The translations under genes and the position numbers were made by a program. Shown here piece by piece: positions 50,485-59,034 of a stretch of 64,000 nt of DNA. The number at the start of each line of letters is the position of its first letter. The stretch's first letter is position 1. Source of the DNA: Bacteroides mediterraneensis (lineage in GTDB: Bacteria > Bacteroidota > Bacteroidia > Bacteroidales > Bacteroidaceae); NCBI RefSeq assembly GCF_900128455.1, contig NZ_LT635783.1, positions 3,966,359 to 4,030,358 of the forward strand, in the 5' to 3' direction. The notes below the pieces were generated by a model, which was given only the letters and a program-made list of their open reading frames with translations, was not told where the DNA came from and ran no database searches.

Positions 50485-51444
50485 CTATTTCAGTTGAGAG
50501 GGACTGGGCGTATGCCTCAACTTGATGGCATGGGTGGCTAGTCGCTTTTCCAGCATGGCGGGAGGAATGAGAATCTTCAGGGTATCCAGTACGGCATTGA
50601 CCATCCGCTCGCGGATAAAGTCGTCTTTTATCAGGATGGAAATGCAGCGTTGGGCGGGTGGGTTGAACTGAAGCGGTAGGATATGGCTTCGTTGTTTCTC
50701 TGTAAGCGATTGGAGGTGGAGCTCGGGAATGATGGTGTATCCTCCGTTGCGGTCCACGATTTTTATCAGTGTCTCAATACTGCCGGCCTCGTAGATGTGA
50801 TTGCCGATGTCCTTGTTCTGGCAGAAGTTCATACCACTGTGGGGCATGCAGTGTCCTTCTTTCAATATCCACATCTGTTCCGGAGGCAAGGTACCGTTGG
50901 CAAGGCAGTTTTTGGCCTGGTCGCATTGTTCGGAAAGGTAGGCCACAAACTTCTCGGTGTAGACCGGTATCTCCAGGATGCGGGCGTCCGCTTCTTCAGG
51001 GGAGGTGCTGAGGACCATGTCCAGATTGCCGTATTTCAGTCCTTGCAGCAAGGCTTCTTTTTCTCTTTCGTCGATAAAGAGGCTGACATGGGGATAGGCT
51101 TTCCGGAAATGATAGATGAAATCGGGCACCAGATAGGGAGCTACCGTAGGCAATACGCCGATGCGCAGGCTGCCGTTCATACGGTCGGTTTCATCGGCCA
51201 CCACCTCCTTGATGCGTTGGGTCTCGTTCAAGGCCATCTGTGCCTGCCGGATAATCTTTTCCCCGATACGGGTGGGGGAGATGTTTTTCCGGTCGCGGTT
51301 GAAAATCTTGACGTCAAGTTCTTCTTCCAGCTTTTGAATCATGGCACTGAGGGTGGGCTGTGTCACCCCGCAGGCTTCGGCGGCGAGGACGAAGTGGCGG
51401 TATTTGTCGAGGGCCACGATGTATTCCATCTGTTGTAGAGTCAT
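50485..51444 (-). CDS. oxyR: Hydrogen-peroxide-sensing regulator OxyR
   Basis: A 319-residue LysR-family regulator. The winged helix-turn-helix spans residues 1-60 (ACGVTQPTLSAMIQKLEEEL). The sensor domain retains both redox cysteines, C199 in KEGHCMPHSG and C208 in MNFCQNKD, at the same positions as in E. coli OxyR. It should form a disulfide on peroxide exposure and activate defence genes. It is divergent from a small membrane protein and thioredoxin, with promoter boxes for both in the 100-base gap. Confidence 0.92.
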   Translation of the reverse strand: MTLQQMEYIVALDKYRHFVLAAEACGVTQPTLSAMIQKLEEELDVKIFNRDRKNISPTRIGEKIIRQAQMALNETQRIKEVVADETDRMNGSLRIGVLPTVAPYLVPDFIYHFRKAYPHVSLFIDEREKEALLQGLKYGNLDMVLSTSPEEADARILEIPVYTEKFVAYLSEQCDQAKNCLANGTLPPEQMWILKEGHCMPHSGMNFCQNKDIGNHIYEAGSIETLIKIVDRNGGYTIIPELHLQSLTEKQRSHILPLQFNPPAQRCISILIKDDFIRERMVNAVLDTLKILIPPAMLEKRLATHAIKLRHTPSPSQLK

Positions 51445-51466
51445 GCTTCAATAGATTTTATCAATA

Positions 51467-51474
51467 CAAAGATA
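51467..51474 (-). promoter_or_regulatory. Promoter -7 box for oxyR
   Basis: TATCTTTG on the minus strand, 22 bases before the oxyR ATG, matching TAnnTTTG. Confidence 0.65.
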
Positions 51475-51508
51475 GGAAAAATCTGTTGTGCGGTTAGCGG
51501 TTTCCTCG

Positions 51509-51516
51509 TACTTTTG
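51509..51516 (+). promoter_or_regulatory. Promoter -7 box for the small membrane protein and trx
   Basis: TACTTTTG, matching TAnnTTTG, 29 bases before the ATG at 51546. The divergent arrangement puts any OxyR site between 51475 and 51508. Confidence 0.65.
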
Positions 51517-51545
51517 TCTCAGAAACCAAGAAAAAAGTGTTGACA

Positions 51546-51785
51546 ATGAAAAGATTATTTCGCAATTGGGATGTGCTCCGTGTGATACGTCTCCTGACTG
51601 GAGCAGTGTTTGCTGGGTATGGTATTTATGCCTCAGACTCCCTGATGATTATATTGGGCGGGTTGTTGATGCTGATGGCGGTAGTAAACTGGTCCTGCTG
51701 TGTGACAGGAGGATGCGCCTCTTCTACCGGAAACAAGGCTTTGTATAAGGATTTTGTGAAACCTTATCGGGCAGAGAATAAATAA
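51546..51785 (+). CDS. Small inner membrane protein (DUF2892/YgaP-like)
   Basis: A 79-residue protein with two hydrophobic segments (about residues 15-28 and 32-48: FAGYGIYASDSLMIILGGLL). The second segment runs into a Cys-rich stretch WSCCVTGGCASSTGN. The fold resembles the DUF2892/YgaP transmembrane domain. The cysteine cluster and the position between oxyR and thioredoxin point to redox or sulfur trafficking, which is inference. A GTG at 51537 is a weaker start. Confidence 0.7.
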   Translation: MKRLFRNWDVLRVIRLLTGAVFAGYGIYASDSLMIILGGLLMLMAVVNWSCCVTGGCASSTGNKALYKDFVKPYRAENK

Positions 51786-51827
51786 CAGAGATAAATATAA
51801 AAGTATAAAATCTAAAAACAGAAGAAT

Positions 51828-52193
51828 ATGAGTGCAGTACATTTGAACAAAGCAGATTTTTTGGCGAAAGTAGCCAACTATGAAACAAGTCCGAACGAAT
51901 GGAAGTTCCTCGGCAGCCGTCCGGCGCTGATTGATTTTTATGCCACTTGGTGTGGTCCTTGCAAGATGTTGGCTCCGGTACTCGACGAACTGGCCGATGA
52001 ATATGCCGGACAGGTGGATATCTATAAGGTGAATGTAGACGAAGAGGAAGAACTGGCTGCCTTGTTTGGTATCCGGAGCGTACCTTCACTATTGTTCGTG
52101 CCGATGACGGGTACTCCGCAGATGGCGCAAGGGGCATTGCCGAAGAAGAACCTGAAGGACGCCATTCAGAATGTGTTGCTGAAGAACGAGTAA
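51828..52193 (+). CDS. trxA: Thioredoxin
   Basis: A 121-residue thioredoxin with the active site WCGPC at residues 41-45 and the cis-proline in GIRSVPSLLFV. No signal peptide is seen, so it is cytoplasmic. It reduces disulfides with electrons from thioredoxin reductase, which is not in the window. It follows the small membrane protein by 42 bases; both are likely under the promoter facing oxyR. Confidence 0.92.
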   Translation: MSAVHLNKADFLAKVANYETSPNEWKFLGSRPALIDFYATWCGPCKMLAPVLDELADEYAGQVDIYKVNVDEEEELAALFGIRSVPSLLFVPMTGTPQMAQGALPKKNLKDAIQNVLLKNE

Positions 52194-52218
52194 TGCGATT
52201 TGTCAGGTGGTATTATGA

Positions 52219-52251
52219 AAAAAGGGAGGGCTGTTACAGCTCTCCCTTTTT
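52219..52251. terminator. Bidirectional terminator between trx and the maturase
   Basis: AAAAAGGGAGGGCT (52219-52232) pairs with AGCTCTCCCTTTTT (52238-52251), one mismatch, five-base loop. The right arm lies inside the last codons of the convergent anSME gene (IKKGEL), so one hairpin can serve both sides. Confidence 0.82.
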
Positions 52252-53460
52252 GATGGCCTCCATGATATTGGCCGGTGCGCGTTCGGCCAGTAGTTCTTTT
52301 TTCATATAGTCCATGTAGGGAGCTACGTGCTGGAAGAACTGGTGGTATCCCTTGCACAGATAATTCAGTCCCGGCTCGCCGTCGGCGGTATGGGTGAATC
52401 GGTTTTTCGGGCACTCGCCGTTGCAGGCAAAAAGGAACTCACATTCCTTGCACTGGCGGGGCAGGGCATCCTGTTTCATCTGTCCGAACTGGAGCTGGCG
52501 GTCGCTGTACATCATTTCCACCAGTGTTTTCTCGTTTATGTTGCCCAGTTTGTATTCCGGAAAGACAAAGTGGTCGCAGGAATACACATCACCGTTGAAT
52601 TCCATGACACCGGCATGCCCGCAGGTCTTAGCCATGGTGCAGATACCCGGTTGCACACCTACCCAGTTGGCTAGGGTAGAGTCAAACAGCTGGATGAAGA
52701 ATTTGCCTACGTCTTCACGAACCCATTCATCGAACAGGGTACAGAGGAAGTTTCCCCATTGTTCCGGTGATACGGAAAAGTCGGCCAGCTTCTCTCCATC
52801 TTGTAGCGGACTGGCCAGGTGGCGTCCGTCGGCATGGGGACTGATACGTTCCACAATCGGAGTAAACTGAATGTAACGGCAGTCAATCTCCTTGAAGAAA
52901 TGGTAGAAATCCAGCGGATAGTCGGCATTGAAGTCGTTGACTACGGCTAGGGCATTCCACTCCACTCCATGTTTTTTTAGCAGTTGAATACCCTGCATCA
53001 CCTTGACGAACGACGGGCGTCCCTGTCGGTTCTTACGGTATTCGTCGTGGAACTCCTGTGGACCGTCAATCGATACGCCTACTAGCCAGTTGTTTTTTCG
53101 GAAAAACTCGCACCATTCATCGTTCAGCAACGTACCGTTGGTTTGGATGCAGTTGTCGATGGTGTGTCCGCCGGCATACTTTTGTTGCAGTTCCATCACT
53201 CGTTTGTAGAAACTGAGCGGGCGCATCAAGGTTTCTCCTCCGTGCCAGGTAAAGAGTACCTGAGGCATGGTTTGGGAACTGATGTATTCACGGATGAACT
53301 TTTCCAGCAGTTCCTCGCTCATTACATGTTTGGAGATGTCTTTATACAGGTTCGCCTTTTCCAGGTAGTAACAATAGTCGCATGCCAGATTGCAGACTGC
53401 TCCGACGGGTTTGGTCATCACATACAGCGGGCGGGCAAAAGGCGCAATGGTTTGATTCAT
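52234..53460 (-). CDS. Anaerobic sulfatase-maturating enzyme (radical SAM/SPASM)
   Basis: A 408-residue radical SAM enzyme. The CX3CX2C cluster motif is C23, C27, C30 (VCNLACDYCYYLEK). Family segments FTWHGGETLMRPLSFY and NWLVGVSIDGPQEFHD follow, and a C-terminal SPASM domain has cysteines in CGHAGVMEFNGDVYSCDHF and CKECEFLFACNGECPKNRF. It oxidises the Cys or Ser of a sulfatase to formylglycine. No sulfatase lies nearby, so its targets are elsewhere. It is the last gene of a leftward series starting at priA. Confidence 0.9.
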   Translation of the reverse strand: MNQTIAPFARPLYVMTKPVGAVCNLACDYCYYLEKANLYKDISKHVMSEELLEKFIREYISSQTMPQVLFTWHGGETLMRPLSFYKRVMELQQKYAGGHTIDNCIQTNGTLLNDEWCEFFRKNNWLVGVSIDGPQEFHDEYRKNRQGRPSFVKVMQGIQLLKKHGVEWNALAVVNDFNADYPLDFYHFFKEIDCRYIQFTPIVERISPHADGRHLASPLQDGEKLADFSVSPEQWGNFLCTLFDEWVREDVGKFFIQLFDSTLANWVGVQPGICTMAKTCGHAGVMEFNGDVYSCDHFVFPEYKLGNINEKTLVEMMYSDRQLQFGQMKQDALPRQCKECEFLFACNGECPKNRFTHTADGEPGLNYLCKGYHQFFQHVAPYMDYMKKELLAERAPANIMEAIKKGEL

Positions 53461-53490
53461 GGTATTTTTTGTTTAGGTGAGTGATTCAAG

Positions 53491-53991
53491 TTATTTTTCA
53501 GCGGTTTCTTTGTTCTCGGGAGTTTCCGTTAAGTGTTCCAGTAATCCTTGGCAGGCATCTTCCAGAATATCGAGCACATTTTCAAAACCCTGTGCCCCTC
53601 CGTAGTAAGGGTCGGGTACATGGTCGATGACCTTGGTACGGCAGAACTCCGTCATACGATGGATTTTCTGTTCGCTTTCCACATCGGGTGCTTTCTCGCG
53701 GAGGGCATCGATGTTGCGGTCGTCCATCCCTAAAATCCAGTCGAAGTGATAGAAATCCTCCGTACGGACCGGGCGTGAACGGTGCGTCAGCTCATAGCCT
53801 CTGCGGATGGCATGTGCCCGCATGCGTGCATCCGGCAATTCTCCTTCGTGAAAGCCGATGATACCTGCAGAATCAATCTCAAACTCTTTTTCTCTCCCTG
53901 CACGGCGTACCAAGGTACGCATGATTTCTTCGGCAGAAGAGGAACGGCAGATGTTGCCGAGACAGACAAAAAGTATGCGTTGTTTTTTCAT
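53491..53991 (-). CDS. Low-molecular-weight protein-tyrosine phosphatase
   Basis: A 166-residue phosphatase. The P-loop CLGNICRS (C10 to S17, CX5R) begins near the N-terminus and the catalytic acid is in VPDPYYGG. The polar, Glu-rich C-terminus (ETPENKETAEK) is an extension beyond the domain. It dephosphorylates protein tyrosine or acts on small esters; the substrate is unknown. Its start overlaps the end of the PHP gene by four bases. Confidence 0.9.
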   Translation of the reverse strand: MKKQRILFVCLGNICRSSSAEEIMRTLVRRAGREKEFEIDSAGIIGFHEGELPDARMRAHAIRRGYELTHRSRPVRTEDFYHFDWILGMDDRNIDALREKAPDVESEQKIHRMTEFCRTKVIDHVPDPYYGGAQGFENVLDILEDACQGLLEHLTETPENKETAEK

Positions 53992-54704
53992 TTGTCGAGG
54001 TGTAAATACTGTTTAAAACGGGCCACATCGGTGTTCAGGATGAGGCTTTCCGGAAATTCGGTTTCCTTGACCAGTTCCAGGGCATGGTCGTAGGTAGCAA
54101 TGTCGAACGAGATGTGGGCGTCACTTCCCAGGATGACCGGTACCTCGTATTGCTTGCAGAGACGGAGTATTTCCAGGTTGTTGGGACGTGCCTCCATTTT
54201 CTTGCGGCAGGGTTTCAGGGAGCTGTTGTTGATTTCCAGTAGGGTGTGATTCGCCTTGGCTGCTTGTACAATCGGTTCAAAAATCAGTTTGGCCGTTCCG
54301 TCGCCTGGGTGACTGATGATGTGCGTGTACGGATTTTCAATGGCCTTGATCATGCCGTGGGTATTCTCTTCGGGAGTGCCCGGTGTGTAGCATAAAGAAT
54401 GAATCCCCGCAATCCTCAGGTCCAGCAGGTTCATGTGAAACTCGTCCAGGTCGAGGGTACCTTCTGTATCGAGGATGTTGATTTCCGCCCCGAGCAGGAG
54501 TTCGATGCCGTACATCTGCCGTGGCACCACGTGCAGGTTGCGAAAGTAAATCAGGTGGCAGCTTCCGGGGATGCCCGGCGTATGTTCCGTGATGCCGAGC
54601 AGCTTCAGTCCCTTGTCGGCGGCTGCCCGTGCCATTTCTTGCAGACTGCTGAATGCATGTCCGCTGGCGATGGTGTGTGTATGTACATCTAATTCTATGT
54701 TCAT
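53988..54704 (-). CDS. PHP-domain phosphoesterase, YcdX-like
   Basis: A 238-residue PHP-fold metal hydrolase. Metal motifs read in order: DVHTHTIASGHAFSS (about residues 6-20), GITEHTPG, GAEINI, HPGDGTAKL, EINNSSL and GSDAHISFDI. Length and motif set match the YcdX-like phosphatase family, which has broad phosphate-ester activity; the true substrate is unknown. It lies 11 bases after priA and overlaps the phosphatase gene next in the series. Confidence 0.87.
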   Translation of the reverse strand: MNIELDVHTHTIASGHAFSSLQEMARAAADKGLKLLGITEHTPGIPGSCHLIYFRNLHVVPRQMYGIELLLGAEINILDTEGTLDLDEFHMNLLDLRIAGIHSLCYTPGTPEENTHGMIKAIENPYTHIISHPGDGTAKLIFEPIVQAAKANHTLLEINNSSLKPCRKKMEARPNNLEILRLCKQYEVPVILGSDAHISFDIATYDHALELVKETEFPESLILNTDVARFKQYLHLDK

Positions 54705-54715
54705 TGTGATATTGT

Positions 54716-57178
54716 TTAAGTGGGGTCTACATCATAATATACCATGAGCGAACGGAAGCGCTCGTCTTCTATTAGGCTCCGTTGCACCTGATTCAGGTAA
54801 CAGCGTACTTTACTCAATGAGGCTTCCTGTTCTATCTTGATGACAATTTTCCGGATGAAGAGCGATTGTATCCGAGCTACCGGCGGTTTGTCCGGTCCCA
54901 GTATCCGTTCGCCCATGCCTTGGCGCAGACGGGCGGCCATGAGGTCGGCTGCCTGCGTCAGAATGTCTTCTTTGCGGTGCTTCAGGTACACATAAATCAG
55001 GCGGTAGAAAGGAGGATATTTGAACAGACTCCGTTCCTCCATCTGCTCTTGGTACAACCGGGCATAGTCGTTGGTCATAATCTGATGGATGAGTGGGTTT
55101 TCAGGCGATTTGGTCTGGAGCACTACCAATCCTTGCTTGTTTTTCCGTCCAGCCCGTCCGGCCACCTGCGCCATGAGCTGGAAGGCCCGTTCGTACGACC
55201 GGAAGTCGGGATAGTTCATCATGGAGTCGGCATTCAGGATACCCACCACACTCACCCGATCGAAGTCCAGACCTTTGGAAATCATCTGTGTGCCAATCAG
55301 AATATCTGTCTTTCCTTCTTCAAAGTCGCTGATGATGCGTTCGTAGGCCGTACGGGTACGGGTGGTGTCTAGGTCCATCCGGGCTACCCGGGCCTCCGGG
55401 AAAATCTGTTTGATGTCATCTTCAATCTTTTCCGTACCGAAGCCCCGGTTCACCAGTTCCACTCCGCCACAAGCCGGACAGGCCGTGGGTACGGCATAGG
55501 TATAACCGCAGTAGTGGCACGTCAGCTGGTGAAGCACCTTGTGGTAGGTCAGACTCACGTCACAGTTCTTGCAACGGGGCACCCATCCGCAAGTGCGACA
55601 TTCAATCATCGGCGCGAAGCCCCGTCGGTTCTGGAACAGGATGACCTGCTCCTTCTGCTCCAAGGCTTCCCGTATTTTTTGTAACAGCAGAGGAGAGAAC
55701 TGTGCCGTCATCCGTTTCTTCCGGGCCAGTTCCTTGATGTCTACCAGTTCGATGTGTGGCAACTGAATTTGCTGGTGACGTTCCGTCAGTTCCACCAGTC
55801 CGTATTTTCCGTTTCGGGCATGAAAATAGCTTTCCAAACTGGGGGTAGCTGTACCCAGCAACGTCTTGGCGCCGTACATGGAAGCCAGCATGATGGCCGC
55901 GTTCCGTGCATGATACCGCGGTGCTGGGTCTTGTTGTTTGTAACTTGTTTCATGTTCCTCGTCTACGATGACCAGGCCCAGTCGACGGAATGGCAGGAAC
56001 ACGGACGAACGAACACCCAATATCACGTCGTAATCTTGCTCGGTGAGTTGTTTCTGCCAGATTTCCACTCGTTCTGCATCGGGAAACTTGGAATGATACA
56101 CTCCGAGCCGTGCCCCGAATACTCGTCGCAACCGTTCGGTGATTTGGGTGGTGAGAGCGATTTCCGGGAGGAGGTAGAGTACCTGTTTACCAGCTTTCAG
56201 CACTTCCTCTATCAGGTGGATATAGATTTCGGTCTTGCCACTGGCCGTGACTCCATGCAGCAAGCAGACATTTTTCGTCTGAAAACAAGTCAGAATATCA
56301 TAAAAGGCTCGTTGCTGGGCGGAACTGAGGGTATGTATGGGAACGGTCTCGGTCTCTTTGTCGGTCAGTCGGCCGATTTCGTAGAGGTAAGTTTCCAGAA
56401 TTTGTTTGTCCACCAGTCCTTTGAAAACAGATTGACTTTGTCCGGATGCTTCCAGCAATTGCTTCTTGCTGACTTCCCGGATGTCTTTCCCTTGGGCATT
56501 CCATCCCGATAGTTCCAGGTATTTCATCAGGATGGCCTGTTGTTTAGGAGCCCGTGCCAGCAAATCAAACTGGATGTGCAGATGATGTTCGTTTTGCAAG
56601 GCCTCTGTCAGGCGAACCCGTACTTCCGTGCGTGGTTTGTAGCTCCGCTTGATTTCTTCCTTGATGCAGATGGCTTCTTTCTCCAGCAGCGACTTAATGA
56701 CCGGCAACAGATTCTTCATCCCGCTGGCCTTTTCCAGCTGCGTGACACATTGTTCCGGGTCGGCACTGAGTAAATCCAGAATACGTTGTTCGCGGGGAGA
56801 AAGCGGTTCCGAAGCCACAAAGTCCGGATTGTATTCCACCAGTGTTTCGCTTTCCAGTTTCATACCCGAAGGCAGAGCCGCCTTGTACACATCGCCCAGC
56901 GTACAGAGATAATAGTCGGCCAGCCATTTCCAGAAAGAGAACTGCCGGGCCAGCAAGACGGGGCGCGAATCGAGTACTTCCGAGATGTCTTTCGTCTCGT
57001 AGGCTTCGGGAGCCGTTTCGTGTATCTTTGTTACGATGGCCGTATGAAACCTCTTCGGACCGAAGGATACGATAACCCGACAGCCCGGTTGTATGCTCTC
57101 TTCCAGACTTTCCGGAAGGGAGTAAGTATATTGGCTGGCAATGGGCAGTGGGACGATGACATCTACGAACTTTTTCAT
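54716..57178 (-). CDS. priA: Primosomal protein PriA (replication restart helicase)
   Basis: An 820-residue superfamily 2 helicase. It has an N-terminal DNA-binding domain (VPLPIASQYTYSLPE), Walker A GVTASGKTE, a DEEH box (LVIVDEEHETSY) and an eight-cysteine zinc region (CRTCGWVPRCKNCDVSLTYH, then CHYCGYTYAVPTACPACGG). It ends with a helicase C lobe including QMISKGLDFDRV and QVAGRAGRKNKQG. It reloads the replisome at collapsed forks. I chose the ATG at 57178 over 57220 because a -7 box lies at 57183-57190. Confidence 0.93.
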   Translation of the reverse strand: MKKFVDVIVPLPIASQYTYSLPESLEESIQPGCRVIVSFGPKRFHTAIVTKIHETAPEAYETKDISEVLDSRPVLLARQFSFWKWLADYYLCTLGDVYKAALPSGMKLESETLVEYNPDFVASEPLSPREQRILDLLSADPEQCVTQLEKASGMKNLLPVIKSLLEKEAICIKEEIKRSYKPRTEVRVRLTEALQNEHHLHIQFDLLARAPKQQAILMKYLELSGWNAQGKDIREVSKKQLLEASGQSQSVFKGLVDKQILETYLYEIGRLTDKETETVPIHTLSSAQQRAFYDILTCFQTKNVCLLHGVTASGKTEIYIHLIEEVLKAGKQVLYLLPEIALTTQITERLRRVFGARLGVYHSKFPDAERVEIWQKQLTEQDYDVILGVRSSVFLPFRRLGLVIVDEEHETSYKQQDPAPRYHARNAAIMLASMYGAKTLLGTATPSLESYFHARNGKYGLVELTERHQQIQLPHIELVDIKELARKKRMTAQFSPLLLQKIREALEQKEQVILFQNRRGFAPMIECRTCGWVPRCKNCDVSLTYHKVLHQLTCHYCGYTYAVPTACPACGGVELVNRGFGTEKIEDDIKQIFPEARVARMDLDTTRTRTAYERIISDFEEGKTDILIGTQMISKGLDFDRVSVVGILNADSMMNYPDFRSYERAFQLMAQVAGRAGRKNKQGLVVLQTKSPENPLIHQIMTNDYARLYQEQMEERSLFKYPPFYRLIYVYLKHRKEDILTQAADLMAARLRQGMGERILGPDKPPVARIQSLFIRKIVIKIEQEASLSKVRCYLNQVQRSLIEDERFRSLMVYYDVDPT

Positions 57179-57182
57179 ACTG

Positions 57183-57190
57183 CAAAGGTA
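57183..57190 (-). promoter_or_regulatory. Promoter -7 box touching the priA start
   Basis: TACCTTTG on the minus strand ends four bases before the ATG at 57178, so the transcript would begin at or one base from the start codon, as at prmC. Confidence 0.55.
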
Positions 57191-57232
57191 TAAAAAGCAC
57201 CTCACATAGCTGGTTCCCATCCGAAACTTTTA

Positions 57233-57240
57233 TAGCTTTG
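57233..57240 (+). promoter_or_regulatory. Promoter -7 box for the Gfo/Idh gene
   Basis: TAGCTTTG, matching TAnnTTTG, 28 bases before the ATG at 57269. It is divergent from the priA box. Confidence 0.6.
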
Positions 57241-57268
57241 TGCCATGGTTTTTAATATTTAATAGAAG

Positions 57269-58252
57269 ATGAAAATTTATAATATCGGAATTATCGGGTG
57301 TGGCGGTATTGCTGCAAAAATGGCGGCCACCCTTGGAGGAATGAAAGGAGTGAGACGCTACGCGGTGGCTTCGCGTACGTTAGAGAAAGCGCAGGCTTTT
57401 GCCGACAAGTGGGAGTTCTCAAAGGCCTACGGAAGTTATGAAGAACTGGCTTCCGACCCGGAAGTCGATTTGATTTACATCGCGACCCCTCATGCCATGC
57501 ATTACGATAATGCCCGCATGTGCATCGAAAAAGGCAAGCCTGTGTTGTGTGAAAAGGCTTTCACCGCCAATGCCCGTCAGGCTGCCGAACTGCTGAAACT
57601 GGCCGAGGATAAGAAGGTATTTTTGACTGAGGCCATCTGGACCCGCTACATGCCTCTTTCACTGAAGATTCGGGAACTGCTGGAAGAAGGAGTTATCGGT
57701 ACGCCTTATACGCTTTCGGCTAATTTGGGCTATGTGATTGATCGGAAAGAACGCATCTTGCGTCCGGAACTGGCAGGAGGTGCATTGTTGGACTTGGGAG
57801 TATATCTGCTTAACTTTGCCGCCATGTATTTCGGTAAGGAAGTGGCTTCCGTATATTCTGTTTGTCAGAAAACCGATACGGGGGTTGATGCACAGGAAAG
57901 CATCACTCTGTTGTTTCAGGATGGAAAGATGGCGGCTTTGCAGGCCACGATTCACGCTGCGACCGACCGTATGGGAGTCATCTCGGGCGACAAAGGTCAT
58001 CTGATTGTGGAGAATATCAACAACCCACAGTCGGTTCGAATTTTGGATGCCAACTATCAGACTGTAGCTGTGTACGAAGCTCCGCAGCAGATTACAGGTT
58101 ATGAATATCAGGTATATGCTTCTTTGGAAGCCATCGAAAAAGGTTGGCTGGAATCTCCTTATATGCCGCATGCAGAGACGCTTCGCCTCATGCAGCAGAT
58201 GGATGCACTTCGCAAAGAGTGGGGAGTGACATATCCTTGTGATAACGAATAA
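57269..58252 (+). CDS. Gfo/Idh/MocA family oxidoreductase
   Basis: A 327-residue NAD(P)-dependent oxidoreductase. The Rossmann motif IGIIGCGGIAAKMA opens the protein, and the family pattern IATPHAMHYDNARMCIEKGK then PVLCEKAF (with the catalytic-site lysine of the EK motif) follows. The C-terminal GFO_IDH_MocA_C domain spans about residues 130-320. Substrates are typically sugars or cyclitols; none can be assigned. It stands alone with its own promoter and terminator. Confidence 0.85.
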   Translation: MKIYNIGIIGCGGIAAKMAATLGGMKGVRRYAVASRTLEKAQAFADKWEFSKAYGSYEELASDPEVDLIYIATPHAMHYDNARMCIEKGKPVLCEKAFTANARQAAELLKLAEDKKVFLTEAIWTRYMPLSLKIRELLEEGVIGTPYTLSANLGYVIDRKERILRPELAGGALLDLGVYLLNFAAMYFGKEVASVYSVCQKTDTGVDAQESITLLFQDGKMAALQATIHAATDRMGVISGDKGHLIVENINNPQSVRILDANYQTVAVYEAPQQITGYEYQVYASLEAIEKGWLESPYMPHAETLRLMQQMDALRKEWGVTYPCDNE

Positions 58253-58271
58253 GCGTGTGTATTCACAAAAT

Positions 58272-58317
58272 AAAACCTCCTTTAAAGCGGTTCTGAACAG
58301 GCTTTAAAGGAGGTTTT
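58272..58317. terminator. Bidirectional terminator
   Basis: AAAACCTCCTTTAAAGC (58272-58288) pairs with GCTTTAAAGGAGGTTTT (58301-58317), a perfect 17-bp stem. It lies between the convergent Gfo/Idh and outer membrane barrel genes and can serve both. Confidence 0.92.
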
Positions 58318-58336
58318 AAAATATATACTTGGCGAC

Positions 58337-58918
58337 TTAGAAAAGGTAGGCCACTGAAACCTGCCAAGTGTTTTGCTTGAAACCGATAGTGGTGAGATCG
58401 CCTAAATCTTCGTGTATCTTCCCATTGTCTTTCAAGGCAAAGTTATAGTTGGCGCCTACCTGCAGGTGGCTGAGCAGTTTTAATCCTGCACCTACATTGA
58501 AACTGGTAGTGTTTTTCTTGAATTCGCAGATGTTGTTAAACCAACGGTCACCCACGTTGAATCCGAATTGCGGACCTACTGCTATGTATGCTCCTACCAG
58601 GCTGCTGAATCCGATGTTCCATTTCAGGTTAATCGGGATTTCAATACTTTTTTTAGTAGAGGTACCTTCTTCAGAATCCACGCCGAACTGGTTGTACAAT
58701 ACAGAACCGTCGATGCCCAGTCCTAAAACAGGCAGTGTGAATTCTGCAGTCGGACCTACAAAAAATCCAGCTCTGTTATCTTTGCTGACTATATCCTTGG
58801 AAAGATGCAGCTTGGAAACATTCAGACCTGCTTTTACACCAAAATGTATCTGGGCTTGCGCCGGAATGGCAAGAGCCAGACAGGCCATCACCATCAGTGT
58901 CGATAATAACTTTTTCAT
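58337..58918 (-). CDS. Small outer membrane beta-barrel protein (PorT/OmpA-barrel-like)
   Basis: A 193-residue exported protein (KLLSTLMVMACLALAIPAQA signal) with about eight amphipathic strands, starting IHFGVKAGLNVSKLHLSK and containing VGPTAEFTLPVLGLGIDG. The last strand WQVSVAYLF ends in Phe, the usual C-terminus of outer membrane barrels. The fold is that of the small porin-family barrels common in Bacteroidetes; its job is unknown. A -7 box (TAACTTTG on the minus strand) lies at 58943-58950. Confidence 0.8.
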   Translation of the reverse strand: MKKLLSTLMVMACLALAIPAQAQIHFGVKAGLNVSKLHLSKDIVSKDNRAGFFVGPTAEFTLPVLGLGIDGSVLYNQFGVDSEEGTSTKKSIEIPINLKWNIGFSSLVGAYIAVGPQFGFNVGDRWFNNICEFKKNTTSFNVGAGLKLLSHLQVGANYNFALKDNGKIHEDLGDLTTIGFKQNTWQVSVAYLF

Positions 58919-58942
58919 AATTTTCTTTGTTTAGAGATTTTA

Positions 58943-58950
58943 CAAAGTTA
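58943..58950 (-). promoter_or_regulatory. Promoter -7 box for the small barrel gene
   Basis: TAACTTTG on the minus strand, matching TAnnTTTG, 24 bases before the ATG at 58918. Confidence 0.6.
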
Positions 58951-59034
58951 AACATAAATCGGATATAAAAAAGGAAATGATAGAAGAAAAGTCGGTTTTG
59001 CTTTTGAATATTTATGGTGAGACAAGAGACTCGT

